Shown here: positions 37,036 to 47,128 of the stretch, piece after piece
Layout: each line of letters begins with the position of its first letter
Numbering within the stretch: position 1 is the first letter of the stretch
DNA from: Ceratodon purpureus
Lineage: Eukaryota > Streptophyta > Bryopsida > Pseudoditrichales > Ditrichaceae
Length of the DNA: 64,000 nucleotides
NCBI GenBank assembly: GCA_014871385.1
Contig: CM026426.1
Span: 88,224,886 to 88,288,885, forward strand
Direction: 5' to 3'
Made by a program: the position numbers and the translations under genes
The notes under the pieces: generated by a model
Told to the model about the DNA's origin: nothing
The model's input: only the letters and a program-made list of their open reading frames with translations
The model's database searches: none

Positions 37036-37104
37036 GAAGAAGTTGGGGGTTTGGAGAAATTGCTAGGACAGAATGCAACAGTGCCGATGAAAACCTTTAA
37101 ACAG
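37036..37104 (+). other. Exon-like segment inside the CACTA element
   Basis: 69 bp, open in the phase-0 frame (23 codons, 'EEVGGLEKLLGQ...MKTFKQ'), preceded by 'tatacag' and followed by 'gtaaga'. It could be a captured host exon or a remnant of the element's own gene. Short enough to be chance. Confidence 0.3.
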
Positions 37105-38204
37105 GTAAGAACTTCTTGATACTAAACCTTCAGATGGGATTGTTTGGCTGATTTGTTGTTGTGACCTCACCGTTGGATTAATCACGTAGGCTGTGTAGAT
37201 TAAGAAGAATCTAGCGTGAGCCTCTTGGGATGTACGCACCGTTTGCGTCCTCTACAGGCCAATCGCACCTCCAAGAAGTGGACAAGCTCATTTTGGTAGA
37301 AAGCTGTATGCTATCGCAATGTAGAGGTAGACTTTCTGTATTTTGTATTTGAATGACAGAACATTGTATCAAAAAAGTTACATCGTGTTTAATTGTGTTT
37401 TAATTGACGCTTCATTTGTGTTTTGAATGACGTTCTCTTGTGTTACAGAACGTTATTGCTTACGTTCAATAGTGTTTGTATGTGTCATAATAATCATGAG
37501 CTATGCGTTCGGATAAACATTAAATTGCGTTTTAGTGAACACCCAAAATCCACTTTAATGTTACAAAGAGTTGACTCTGCAAACGTCAACTTCCGTCTAA
37601 ATGCGTTTTTCAAAACGCATTCAAATTTCAAATAAGTGGCACATGCGTTCATCAGCGTCCAAACACGTTATAATGAACGTCCACACTACGTTTACGTAAA
37701 CATACAAAACACGTCACACTACGTTTACGTAAACACACAAAAACCGTGAACATAAACTGTTTTCGTAAACATACAAGACCCGACACTATAAACGCATCCG
37801 CAAATATTCTCCGATCCGTGATCATGACACGTGTCACCATCTCAACCATTGAAATCAAGTGCCACATCAACTGCCACGCAATATCTGACGTGGAATGGAC
37901 AATGGAGGGAAATATCCACGTAAACTCCAACGTGGAATGAAAAACAGCGGGAAATGCTCACGTGGCAAAAAGTAACTTCCTCGATTTACTGACCCCAAGT
38001 AACTTCTGGCTATTCCGAGTAACGTGGTTTAACAGAGATGAGGTGCGCACGTTAAAACGTTTTAACGTGCCATGACGCGCCGCGTCATAATCAAAAGACC
38101 TATGTGACAGGGCGCGTCACTTTGGACTAGTCAAAAAATCCACGTTAAACCGCGTTAAAAACCGCGTTAAACGGCATTATCTTTGACGCATCTCTAGCAT
38201 AGTG

Positions 38205-38635
38205 TACTAGGCCGCTGCTTTCGTGATTTTGGACTCCTGTTTTAAACACACATATGCATCAATCGTTCTCTTTTAATTATTACTTGCTCAAGCAAGCAAG
38301 ACACGCTACATGAACCCAAGGTTCTGTTTTCAAGTTCCTGGGGAAGTTCTATGCAACCTCTTGAAGAAAGGATTAGCTTACTCTGTTCTAGTGTCTTCAA
38401 TTTTTATTCAGTGGATTTCGCTTGAATCCACCCTCAATTGAATTCTTTTTATTTTCCCTTTCTTCTTAGTTTTTCAATTTTCACTACTGCGAGCATTCTT
38501 AATATATTTTATATATCTCAAACCGCTGCTTTGGTGGTTTGTGTCTTTTAACATAACTCGTATATGCATGACTCTTTTTCTTTATTTATTACTTGCTGAA
38601 GCAAGGAAAAGAAGCTACATTAATACATAGCTATG
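38205..38635 (+). repeat. ~300-bp repeat family, units 2 and 3 (left part)
   Basis: Unit 2 runs from ~38208 ('aggccgctgctttcgtga') to ~38520. Unit 3 starts at ~38521 ('aaccgctgctttggtgg') and is split by the LTR element after 'catagctatg'. Confidence 0.7.
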
Positions 38636-39292
38636 TGTTACCTACAACAGCCACGGCAATCAAGGTAACCAGGGGCGGTGAAGACTAGCAGTTAAAGGAA
38701 GGAGCAGGCAAAGCAGAGAAGTCGTAGTTGTAGCAGAAAGATAGGACAGAACTTAGTATAAACAGAGTAGCTAGTGGAAAGCTTACACTCTTCAGTTTTG
38801 TGACGATGTTGAGTCAGGACTCTTAGTACGCTTGTTTTTCCTTGTAAGCTGGGGCTCTGTTGCTCCACGATGCCCATGGGTGTCTCGGATAATAGACCCT
38901 CTCTCGCTTTGCTTGCACTTGCTCTGTTCTGTCTCTTGCTCTCTGTGCTGCTTGCTTAACCCTAGTCTGACCTTGTTTGGGCATGTTATCTCTCTCTACC
39001 TTTTGCCTCGTCCTACCACCCAGTCGGTTCTCCTTCTTGAGACTAGGAACTGTTCCGTTCTTCATCACTCGGGTACCTGGCAACCTTCGCTGGATCTCAT
39101 TCGCCTTGGATCCCAGGTCTGCCTTGACGAACCTCCAAAGGTTCTAGTCCTGGCTCCGGGACCCCCCTTTGTTCCCATGACCGTACGGTTCCTCCTAAGA
39201 CCCTGTGACCGTGTACCCTGGTTATAGGAGTTCACGGTCTCCTTGGTTCTAACCGCACCTCTAGCAACTCCATCCGTTCAGCCCAGATAACA
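38636..39292 (+). repeat. 5' LTR
   Basis: 657 bp, TGTTACC...GATAACA. Differs from the 3' LTR at one base in 'cgcac(c/t)tctagc' and two in 'tcag(c/a)c(c/g)aga'. ORFs on both strands (up to 131 codons) read identically in both LTRs and are shadows. Confidence 0.95.
38757..38764 (+). promoter_or_regulatory. TATA box in the LTR (U3)
   Basis: 'TATAAACA' 121 bp into the LTR, with the equivalent copy at 47250 in the 3' LTR. Plausible pol II promoter for the genomic RNA; no other TATA-like motif in the LTR is as good. Confidence 0.5.
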
Positions 39293-39316
39293 TTTTGGTG
39301 ACCATGTTGGGGATGG
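39293..39316 (+). other. Primer-binding site
   Basis: Directly after the 5' LTR: 'ttttggtgaccatgttgggg'. The TGG...GGGG layout resembles plant gypsy sites of the 'TTTGGCGACTC..GGGG' type. The priming tRNA could not be assigned. Confidence 0.55.
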
Positions 39317-39365
39317 ATTGCTGAGGTATTCCAAGTTGTTCTTGAAAATTTAAAAACCGCTTACC

Positions 39366-40373
39366 ATGCCTCCCAGAAAACTCCCCCTAGATCGGATCAA
39401 CGAAGCACAGGACGCTGCTCAACAAGATGACCCTGAATCTACGAAAGATTTCCTTGTATGGATGAAACAACAAATGACCGAGTTGGTAGCCAAAAATGAG
39501 GCCACTAATGCTAAGTTGGAATTACTTAGCGCACAGTATCACACCCTCCCAGAGAGTAGAACACACGAGGCCATTAATGCTACGCCCCAGGCCTCAGAAG
39601 CTCTCTTTGAAGCACTAAGATCTCCCACGATTCCAAGGGATAACCACACAGCGGCTACTCTTCCTAGCCAAGGTGATACAAGTAAAACTGTTAAGTACCC
39701 CAAGATCTCTTACCCCGTGTTCGACGAATCAGGAGACCCTGATTGGCACGTCCGGAGATTTAAGGTTATAGCTAGAACTAATGGAGTCACCAATAATGAA
39801 GACCTCCAGAATATTTTTGGAACCACGCTTCAGGGTAACCACATCAATTGGTATATTGATTTTGAGACGGAACACTCACACGCTACCTGGGATGACATGG
39901 AACGGAGTTTTCTGCATAAATTCAGAAAATTGAAAACTAGTTCAGAAGTCCTCCGCGCTTTAGGCAGCATTACCCAGGATAAAAACGAACCAGTAGATAA
40001 ATTCTACGACAGATTTAAACAGCTTGCCGACAAATTAAGTCAGCGCCCTGAAGAAGATTACCTCTGTGAGTGGTTCAAGAAGGGTCTGTTGCCATGGATA
40101 CAACAGGGCATTGTGATCCGCGGCGTTAAAACTTTGGAGGACATCCTGACTGCAGCAAATGATATTAGCAGAGAGCTAGGAGCCTTAAACCGAGTACAGG
40201 CACCCCTGTTACCTTTACCCAACCTACGACGAGAAACTAGGCCCCCCTTGGCTCCTTGTTCCAGCTGTGGAAAATACATGGAGGACGCTGCTGGTACGCT
40301 AACACCTCACCACGACCTGAGGATACCCGACGCCCTCGGCCTACCGCGGCAACCATATACCCTGAAGAAATAA
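39366..40373 (+). CDS. gag: gag (capsid region)
   Basis: 335 residues from a clear ATG. Residues ~110-285 match the retrotransposon gag fold, with 'YPVFDESGDPDWHVRRF' at the start, 'DMERSFLHKFRK', 'NEPVDKFYDRFKQL' and 'CEWFKKGLLPWIQQ'. It forms the particle in the cytoplasm. The nucleocapsid knuckle is not in this frame; it is in the next ORF, which overlaps by 118 nt in another frame. Either a programmed shift or an indel near 40300 separates them. Confidence 0.85.
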   Translation: MPPRKLPLDRINEAQDAAQQDDPESTKDFLVWMKQQMTELVAKNEATNAKLELLSAQYHTLPESRTHEAINATPQASEALFEALRSPTIPRDNHTAATLPSQGDTSKTVKYPKISYPVFDESGDPDWHVRRFKVIARTNGVTNNEDLQNIFGTTLQGNHINWYIDFETEHSHATWDDMERSFLHKFRKLKTSSEVLRALGSITQDKNEPVDKFYDRFKQLADKLSQRPEEDYLCEWFKKGLLPWIQQGIVIRGVKTLEDILTAANDISRELGALNRVQAPLLPLPNLRRETRPPLAPCSSCGKYMEDAAGTLTPHHDLRIPDALGLPRQPYTLKK

Positions 40374-41503
40374 ACGTAGATCCATTTCAACCTAGCCGAG
40401 GGGATGCGTGCTGGGAATGTGGTTCGTTAAATCATAAACGAGGCCAGTGCCCTCAGTTACACCAGCGATGGGCTCAGTATCGTTTCAACCCCGGCCAGCA
40501 AGGAACCATGGAAAATCCAAAGGGACTTGGAACTCCTAGAAGGGGCGGAGTCACACTAACTGAAGTACACGGAGTGGAAACCAGTGTGTCGACTATTAGT
40601 ACTGCAGTAGTAACGACCCGATCCAAGGCTCCCACGGAAAATCACGTGGTGGAACACCGCAAACCTTTTTCAGAAAATCACTGGGAAAGACTCCATAGGA
40701 TACGACAGGACTTACAAGAAGGACTAGAAAATTCACATACATCTTCACCTTTGCAGCAGATCTTAGACGATACTAATGTTACTATCACATTATCCAAGTT
40801 GATCAAGTTAAGCCCTGAACTCCAAAAATACCTACAACAGACAGCCATACCTGAAGGAACAACCGACCCAGAAGTCATTGAAGTTAATGCTACTACTCTG
40901 GACCCAGATGCCGCGGTAATCCATTTACAACTAGGGACTCATGAAGTAGCCAATGTATTGGTAGATGGAGGCTCTGGAGTGAACGTCATGAGAAATCATC
41001 TGAGAAAACAATTGGGACTACCCTCACCACGGTTGGCCCAGTTCATCCTACGAATGGCGAATGATGCCCCAGTAACACCATTGGGTATCTTGTCCACGGT
41101 AGCCATTACCACACATGGTGTGTCGACACCAGCCACTTTTGTCATCATTGAAATGCCAGATAGTAGTAATTTTCCAGTAATCTTGGAACGGCCTTGGTTT
41201 AGAGACATGAATGCCATCCACGACTGGTCTAGAAATCAGATACTGATACAATGCCAGGGGAAAACAGTCGTAATTCCCGTAGATAGCTGCATCACCAAGG
41301 CTCGAGCCAACCAGATTCGACACAATGCGGGAACTAACTGGGCCGGTGGACTATCATCCAAACAAGAAGCCATGGTGTTTCAGGCCAACCCTGATTTAAT
41401 CCCAGTAGCGGAAATACATTTGGCCAGCATGGTGGCTGAACAAGACCAAATGGATATACCACCTCATTTTTCCCAGGAACTTCAAGAAAAACATTACAGT
41501 TAA
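40256..41503 (+). CDS. gag-pol middle part: zinc knuckle and aspartic protease
   Basis: Residues 52-65 form a perfect CCHC knuckle (C-x2-C-x4-H-x4-C, 'CWECGSLNHKRGQC'). After a linker, a retropepsin domain follows with 'LVDGGSGVNVM' (catalytic Asp at 237) and a 'VILERPWF' flap/closing segment. The start codon assigned is only the ORF edge; translation is presumably continuous with gag in the parent element. The frame ends at 41503, immediately after a run of five A. Confidence 0.8.
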   Translation: MFQLWKIHGGRCWYANTSPRPEDTRRPRPTAATIYPEEINVDPFQPSRGDACWECGSLNHKRGQCPQLHQRWAQYRFNPGQQGTMENPKGLGTPRRGGVTLTEVHGVETSVSTISTAVVTTRSKAPTENHVVEHRKPFSENHWERLHRIRQDLQEGLENSHTSSPLQQILDDTNVTITLSKLIKLSPELQKYLQQTAIPEGTTDPEVIEVNATTLDPDAAVIHLQLGTHEVANVLVDGGSGVNVMRNHLRKQLGLPSPRLAQFILRMANDAPVTPLGILSTVAITTHGVSTPATFVIIEMPDSSNFPVILERPWFRDMNAIHDWSRNQILIQCQGKTVVIPVDSCITKARANQIRHNAGTNWAGGLSSKQEAMVFQANPDLIPVAEIHLASMVAEQDQMDIPPHFSQELQEKHYS

Positions 41504-41525
41504 CGCCGTCCCTGCCAACCAAACC

Positions 41526-42008
41526 TTGCAGAACAAAATAATTACAGGATGGTCCCATGGAGCCAAGGACAAGGTCGAGTTAGTAAACCTGGGAACAGAC
41601 GAAAAACCAAAATACATCAAGGTCAACGCTGACGCTCCCAAATCCATCAAACAAGCCGCGATTGCCCTGTTCCATGAATATCAGGATATTTTCGCTTGGG
41701 GCCATGAAGATCTCAAGGGAATACCTGCAACCTTGGCAGATCATACCATAGATTTGGTACCAAATGCAACCCCGGTACAGCAACAAAGATACAGAATGAA
41801 CCCCAATTATGCGGAAAGAGTCAAGGCCGAGTTAGACAAACTCTTGAAGGCCAAGTTTATTTCGCCAGTGGACTCCGCTCCCTGGCTGTCTCCCATGGTT
41901 ATTATTCCCAAGAAAAATGAGACATTAAGAATTTGCGTAGATTTTCGCAAATTAAATGCAGCCACAAAAAGGACCATTACCCCTTGCCTTACATGGAAGA
42001 AATTATAG
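41526..42008 (+). CDS. pol part: N-terminal reverse transcriptase
   Basis: Contains the RT thumb/finger start: '[20 protein letters not shown]', '[27 protein letters not shown]' in several blocks, and '[14 protein letters not shown]'. It shares the reading frame of gag, not of the protease ORF. The RT continues in the next ORF after a second shift, at or near the A run 41966-41970. Confidence 0.8.
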   Translation: MQNKIITGWSHGAKDKVELVNLGTDEKPKYIKVNADAPKSIKQAAIALFHEYQDIFAWGHEDLKGIPATLADHTIDLVPNATPVQQQRYRMNPNYAERVKAELDKLLKAKFISPVDSAPWLSPMVIIPKKNETLRICVDFRKLNAATKRTITPCLTWKKL

Positions 42009-45000
42009 ATGAAGTGGCAGGCCATGAAATGTATTCATTTTTAGACTGTTTTTCAGGATATTACCAAGTTGCCATGGCTGAGCAGGATAAAAATAAAACG
42101 GCATTTTCTACTGAATGGGGGCCGTATCAGTTTGAAAGAATGCCTTTTGGAGCCAAAATTGCCCCTATGACATTCCAACGTGTCTTGGAATTAATATTCC
42201 GGCCATACTTGAAAAGATTTTTTCGGATTTACTTAGACGATGGAACGGTTTATGGCCACATTAAAGATCACATTTCTCAACTCCGGCAAATATTTGAAGC
42301 TTGCCGTGCCAATGGAGTAAGTCTCAATGCTGAGAAATGCATGTTCCTTTTCTTTGCTGGAGTAATCCTGGGGTACATTGTTTGTAAGTACGGAAAACTC
42401 CCTGATCCCGAAAAAATCAAGGACATCTTGGAAATCACCCCACCCAAGGATCAAAAGGGCATTCAACGCCTGTTAGGACTCTCACAATTCAATCGAATAT
42501 ACATAGAAAAGTTAGCACATATAACCGCTCCAATCACGGCTTTAAATCATGCCAAATACAAGTATCCCCAAGACTGGACCCAAGAAGCCCAGGCCGCCCT
42601 TGAAAAAATTAAGCTAGCTTATTCCCGTGCTCCCATTCTCATTGCGCCAGACTGGTCCAAACCATTCCATGTTCATACAGACGCATCCAATATTGCCGTG
42701 GGAGTCATGTTAGCCCAAAATTTAAATGGGAAATATGACCAACCAGTGGCTTACGCCAGTCGCCTATTAAACCAAGCAAAAAAGAATTATTCTACAACTG
42801 AACGAGAAGCCTTGGCCATGATTTATGCTGTTAAAAAATTTCGAGACCATTTACTTGGAAACAAGTTCCGCTTCATGGTAGACCATCACAGCTTGTCCTA
42901 CTTGGTAAATCAGCCCTTGGTGACAGGCCGCGTTGCTCGCTGGATAATGATCCTCCTGGAGTATGATTTTGAGGTAGTTTATGTCCCCGATAAACGTCAC
43001 ATAGTAGCTGACTATCTATCCAGGGACTCCAAGGCTACCGAGGAGGGAATTGATGATTCGTTCAACGAATCTTACATTCAGACTGCGAGTTTGGAAGTCG
43101 ATATCCTTGGTGATTGGCGGGGAGACATATTGAGATATCTCACTCAAGGCACTACACCCCCTGGACTTTCTGGTACTAGACGGGTTAGCTTTGTCCGATC
43201 AACCCTGCCATACACAGTCGTCCAAGGGCAACTTTACAGACGCGGCCCCGATAATGAAACACGACTCTGTGTACCGACAGAAGAAGAACAAAACATTATA
43301 GCTATTCTCCATGACGGCCCAGCCGGGGGCCATCAAGGCCCAGAAACCACGATTAAAAAGATTTTGGGGGCCCGCTACTGGTGGCCAACACTGCACAAGG
43401 ATGTCCACGCCCATGTTAAAAATTGTCATGCATGTCAGATTTCTACAACAAATTTTCAACATCAGGGCCGAGTTCCCTTAAAATCAATCCCACCGTTAGG
43501 ACCATTCCAACGCTGGGGGCTGGATTTCGTTGGTCCCATTCGTCCTGCAACAAAGCAGGGCTATAAATACATCCTGGTAGCCACGGATTATACCACAAAA
43601 TGGGTTGAGGCCAAGCCCTTGAGAACCAATACTGCCGTGGTTACCGCATCTTTCATATATGACAATATTATTATACGTTTTGGCTGCCCCTTGGAGATTG
43701 TATCGGACCAAGGTAGTCACTTTGTTAATGCGGTTATTGAGGACTTGTTAGATAACCACATCATCAAGCACCGGACCAGCACTGTCTACTACCCCCAAGG
43801 GAACGGCCAGGCCGAATTTACTAACAAAACCTTGATCAACATGCTAAGAAGGTTCATCCATGCTAACCAGAGTGATTGGGATGATTGCTTACCAGCTGCC
43901 CTATGGGCTTATCGTGTAGCCACGAAAACCGCGACTCAGGTTAGCCCGTTCGAAATGGTCTATGGAACCCAGCCCTTATTACCCACGGAATACATAGCTT
44001 CTACTTTCCAATCCTTACAAACAAAGGATTTCGCACCTCATAGAGTTTTAGCTGCTCGTCTCCAGGACATCCATCATTTGGAAGAAATCAGAGCTCTAGC
44101 AATTAAAAACATCCAAAACAGGCAGGAACTAACAGCAAAACACTTCCAGTCCACCAAGCCAGTCAGGGTTTTTCAGAAAGGTGACCAAGTGTTATGGTGC
44201 CCCAGGGACCCCAAGTTACGAAAAACAAAATTCGAATCCATTTGGCATGGGCCGGACAGGGTACAGTTAGCACTCCCTAATAACACCGTGTTGCTTGTTA
44301 ATTGTGAGAATTTTGATCACCATGCAACCATCGTCAATTCCACTAAATTAAAACACTACCATACGGCACAACCAACCACAACGCCCACGCTTAGCCTTGG
44401 AGACATTTACAAAAAATTCGCCACTGAAGCCCACGCTAATTTGGAGGACGCGGATAATTTAGATCCTGAACCCAGGGAATCCACTGCCAACGTGGAAATT
44501 CATGTTAGTCACATCCGGGTCTGCCTCCCAGTTGGCCAGGGACACCTTGGATGTCATGACAATGGGACACAATCAAGTTCCCCTAGTCCCCGCATCATTA
44601 GGCCCCCGCCGCCACTATCATCGCCACCCTGTGGACTAGACAGCCTACACTATGCAAGCCCCTGCCCCTCCCCATCAGTCCAGTCGAGGCCGCCAAGGAT
44701 CCAGGGACTATCATCAGCTCACCAAGGGTCGCTTCAATTCTCTGTTCCTCTCTCACCATGCCCTTGTCTTCTTCCTCCGTGGGTTTCCATGCGCACTGGC
44801 TCCTTTGTGGTCACCCTCCATAGCGACCTTCGGCATTTCGTTTCTCCACAGCTTCCTCATCCTCTCCTTCTTCCCTGGACCTTCCCCATTGTACGCCCAG
44901 TGTTAGTCATGGCGAAAAACAAGAAACCATACCCTCCGTTCTATGTCCCAAGGATGATTCTAGAGTGGAAACGCAAACCGGACCTCATTTGGCATACTGA

Positions 45001-45223
45001 GGTCGGGTTAGGCAAGTATTTGACATTGCTTGAGGGAAAGGTGAACATCAAACATTGTAATGACTTCGTGACATCCATGCGGACCAGGGACGAAACAGAG
45101 CTTTACCCGTCCGGGATGGTGGAGGGCGTGCTGGTGCAGTTTTCCGCGCGCTACCTACATAAGTTCTTCGGATGGGACGGATTGGGCGCCACCACCTGGA
45201 GCAGCAACTACCGATATCCTTAG
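41933..45223 (+). CDS. pol: pol: RT palm, RNase H, integrase, plus fused extension
   Basis: The RT palm holds '[12 protein letters not shown]' and the active site YLDD (residues 100-103). RNase H has D250, E292, D317 and the terminal 'DYLSRD'. Integrase has the H2C2 finger ('HDGPAGGHQ...CHACQ') and DDE core residues in 'GLDFVGP', 'SDQGSHF' and 'QAEFTNK'. A GPY-like module ('WHGPDRV') closes the enzyme part near residue 820. There is no stop codon there: ~170 residues of Pro/Ser-rich low-complexity sequence follow, then an internal ATG at 44909 in the same frame opens the extra ORF. The frame stops at TAG 45221-45223. The end of the true pol protein is therefore uncertain. Confidence 0.88.
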   Translation: MRRFSQIKCSHKKDHYPLPYMEEIIDEVAGHEMYSFLDCFSGYYQVAMAEQDKNKTAFSTEWGPYQFERMPFGAKIAPMTFQRVLELIFRPYLKRFFRIYLDDGTVYGHIKDHISQLRQIFEACRANGVSLNAEKCMFLFFAGVILGYIVCKYGKLPDPEKIKDILEITPPKDQKGIQRLLGLSQFNRIYIEKLAHITAPITALNHAKYKYPQDWTQEAQAALEKIKLAYSRAPILIAPDWSKPFHVHTDASNIAVGVMLAQNLNGKYDQPVAYASRLLNQAKKNYSTTEREALAMIYAVKKFRDHLLGNKFRFMVDHHSLSYLVNQPLVTGRVARWIMILLEYDFEVVYVPDKRHIVADYLSRDSKATEEGIDDSFNESYIQTASLEVDILGDWRGDILRYLTQGTTPPGLSGTRRVSFVRSTLPYTVVQGQLYRRGPDNETRLCVPTEEEQNIIAILHDGPAGGHQGPETTIKKILGARYWWPTLHKDVHAHVKNCHACQISTTNFQHQGRVPLKSIPPLGPFQRWGLDFVGPIRPATKQGYKYILVATDYTTKWVEAKPLRTNTAVVTASFIYDNIIIRFGCPLEIVSDQGSHFVNAVIEDLLDNHIIKHRTSTVYYPQGNGQAEFTNKTLINMLRRFIHANQSDWDDCLPAALWAYRVATKTATQVSPFEMVYGTQPLLPTEYIASTFQSLQTKDFAPHRVLAARLQDIHHLEEIRALAIKNIQNRQELTAKHFQSTKPVRVFQKGDQVLWCPRDPKLRKTKFESIWHGPDRVQLALPNNTVLLVNCENFDHHATIVNSTKLKHYHTAQPTTTPTLSLGDIYKKFATEAHANLEDADNLDPEPRESTANVEIHVSHIRVCLPVGQGHLGCHDNGTQSSSPSPRIIRPPPPLSSPPCGLDSLHYASPCPSPSVQSRPPRIQGLSSAHQGSLQFSVPLSPCPCLLPPWVSMRTGSFVVTLHSDLRHFVSPQLPHPLLLPWTFPIVRPVLVMAKNKKPYPPFYVPRMILEWKRKPDLIWHTEVGLGKYLTLLEGKVNIKHCNDFVTSMRTRDETELYPSGMVEGVLVQFSARYLHKFFGWDGLGATTWSSNYRYP

Positions 45224-45922
45224 CCCGACGTTGCAGCCCGCATCGGCAACCTACAACTCAAAGATGACAAAAGGTACGATGTTTTCGCCTTGGGTGACCA
45301 TATGCAAGATCCTTGGTTTTCGCGGATGCGTGGAGTGCTTAGCCAGGTTTATTTTCAGAACAACTGTAATGGCATTAAGCCAGAACAGTTGTCTCTGCTT
45401 CTCATGGCCGACCAAGGCGAGAAGATCAATTGGGGCATGCTGGTAGAGGAGAACTTCCGCATCCAGCTGTTGGGACATCGGAAGGATCTCGACTACCACA
45501 GCCCCATCGGGCCGTTTCTCACAGCGTATATCCAGAATTACTTGGCTTTTCATAGACGACATGGTAAGGGGCCGCTCATGGGGACCTTTTTCGACATCCA
45601 GCGGGAGCTCGCTACAGTTGCAGCACGAGACCCCAGTCTCCCAGGTCCGAGCAAACGCCCACGAAGCGAGGAGCCTGCCAAGACACCAGGGGCAACATCA
45701 GCACCAACAACAGCAACAGCATGGGGACCATGGGCAACACGATTTCACACCAAGAGTACCGCCATTTTACGAATGCGTGGGGGAGATGTTGGAATGGATC
45801 CGCAAGGCCGAGCTGGAGAAGCAGGAGCAGAGCAATATGGAGGAGCGTTACAAACGCAAGGTGACCACGGCTGTCCAGGGAGCCCGAGACCAGGCCCAAC
45901 GAGTCCTCGACAACACTCATAG
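44909..45922 (+). pseudogene. Extra ORF, first half: plant-transposon-type domain, with in-frame TAG
   Basis: From the ATG at 44909 the frame reads a basic start, then a globular domain: '[20 protein letters not shown]', '[16 protein letters not shown]', then, after the TAG at 45221-45223 in the same frame, 'WFSRMRGVLSQVYFQ', 'LSLLLMADQGEKINWGMLV' and 'GPFLTAYIQNYL'. The pattern (L-poor start, 'LLL..ADQGEKINWG', 'I') resembles the domain called 'putative plant transposon protein' found next to Athila-like elements. The part after ~45700 in this frame looks like noise, because the coding content moves to the ORF at 45561. Role unknown. Confidence 0.5.
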
Positions 45923-47084
45923 CGAGTACCGCCAACAGATAGAAGAGAAGGACCAGACCCTGTCCAATTTGCGCCACCAAGTTGCTAATTTGGAACTGGA
46001 GCTCCGTGCCACACAAGACCACGTAGACGCACTCTCCGAGGAAAAAGCTAGTGCAGGGGAATGCATCCAACACCTGGAGCAGCAAGGGCAGGAGTATTTA
46101 GCACGATGCAAGACCCTCACAGCGCATAACGAGACCTTGAGGCTGGGGCAGAAACCAGAGGAGACCACAGACCTTCAAGACCAGAGGACCACGGCCGAAC
46201 AAGCTCTCCAGGAGTTCGAGGCTAACAAGCTGGGATGGATCCACACGGCTGCCAAGTTGATTGCCAACAACGCCTACACATGGCTTCGCGAACACCCTGC
46301 TACGACAGCCGAACCTCCCCAAGAACTCCTCGACCATTGCATTGACACTACACTGGCTACTTTAGAGATGGAACAGTCAGAAAATGACTGGGAGAACATG
46401 GAGCTGGATCCCATGGATCTCAAGTCTTTGGACATGGAAGCCTTGTCATTACCTTCCTCGGCGGCCATGGGGACAGTACCAACCAGCCCCCTACAAACAC
46501 CACAGGAGGAAGCGCGGCCTTCAAACCTCATCATCCCTGATGTCCATGACCGAGCAGAACGTGTAGACATCCCCGACCAATTCACCGACCCCGAGGACAC
46601 CCCCCAGCCGTCACCAAACCTGCAACCACAGCTGCAACCTCCACAACCACAGGTGAATCCCACGGTACCCATGCGTTCCAAGTCTATTAAACATCATAAG
46701 GATGCCTTGAGAAAAATAGAGGAAGACTATGATCTCGAGGAAGAGAACAGCGATGAAGAAGAAGCCAAGGAAGAGTTAGCGACTGCAATTACAGAGGTCA
46801 AGCGTTATTTTGAAGCTAACCCTGACCTCGTTGCTTTGTACAGCGACACCGAGGCTACTCATGTGCAATGCCCCGCCTGCAATAAAATACTTGGAAAAAC
46901 AGTGTACGACATTTATCAGCATGCCATGACTTCTAGGACCAGACACAACCTAATCCATCGGGGTGTCGGTGCAGCCATAGCCGCAATACATGGCGATCAA
47001 GCTCCACCCCGCCGTCTCGCACAGTTGCCCAGAGAAGAAACTCAGCCCGATCGACGACCCGCCCATCGACGCACGCGTGGCTGA
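45561..47084 (+). CDS. Extra ORF, second half: coiled coil and zf-XS-like finger
   Basis: 507 codons; protein-like content starts near residue 60 ('YECVGEMLEWIRKAEL'). Residues ~70-240 are a long coiled coil, then a Pro-rich disordered linker with 'TPQEEARPSN' and 'PQPSPN' stretches, then an acidic helix ('YDLEEENSDEEEAKEEL'). At 437-480 comes a CCHH finger: C437, C440, H454, H462, 'CPAC..IL....YDIYQHAM' then 'RTRH...HRGVGAAI'. The CPxC / QHA / R..H / HR spacing is that of the zf-XS finger in SGS3 and IDN2-type proteins. A basic tail ends it. It lies entirely inside the retrotransposon, sense strand, 45 bp before the 3' LTR. Possible role: nucleic-acid binding during replication or interference with host silencing; both are inference. 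Confidence 0.65.
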   Translation: MVRGRSWGPFSTSSGSSLQLQHETPVSQVRANAHEARSLPRHQGQHQHQQQQQHGDHGQHDFTPRVPPFYECVGEMLEWIRKAELEKQEQSNMEERYKRKVTTAVQGARDQAQRVLDNTHSEYRQQIEEKDQTLSNLRHQVANLELELRATQDHVDALSEEKASAGECIQHLEQQGQEYLARCKTLTAHNETLRLGQKPEETTDLQDQRTTAEQALQEFEANKLGWIHTAAKLIANNAYTWLREHPATTAEPPQELLDHCIDTTLATLEMEQSENDWENMELDPMDLKSLDMEALSLPSSAAMGTVPTSPLQTPQEEARPSNLIIPDVHDRAERVDIPDQFTDPEDTPQPSPNLQPQLQPPQPQVNPTVPMRSKSIKHHKDALRKIEEDYDLEEENSDEEEAKEELATAITEVKRYFEANPDLVALYSDTEATHVQCPACNKILGKTVYDIYQHAMTSRTRHNLIHRGVGAAIAAIHGDQAPPRRLAQLPREETQPDRRPAHRRTRG

Positions 47085-47113
47085 ACCTCCTATCCAGGAC
47101 GGATTGTGCTCTC

Positions 47114-47128
47114 GGAGGGAGGGCTGAA
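47114..47128 (+). other. Polypurine tract
   Basis: 'ggagggagggctgaa' directly upstream of the 3' LTR, the expected primer site for plus-strand DNA synthesis. Confidence 0.7.

Larger units (their letters stand above)
35699..38204. mobile_element. CACTA (EnSpm/CMC) non-autonomous transposon
   Basis: The 2506-bp element starts CACTATGCCAGAGATGCGTC and ends with its inverse (GACGCATCTCTAGCATAGTG); 22 of the terminal 23 bases match. The ends CACTA/TAGTG and a 3-bp target duplication (TAC at 35696-35698 and 38205-38207) are diagnostic for the superfamily. Joining the flanks gives 'catggTACtaggccgctgc', matching the unoccupied paralogue at ~34180 ('catggtaataggccgctgc'). The subterminal regions are dense in GACGTGG/AACGT motifs, as expected for transposase-binding repeats. 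No transposase ORF is present; the interior holds a (GT)n tract and one exon-like segment. Confidence 0.9.

Noticed and set aside
38832..39227. 131-codon ORF repeated at 47325-47720
   Set aside because: It lies within the LTRs; identity between the two copies comes from LTR identity, and the content is not protein-like.
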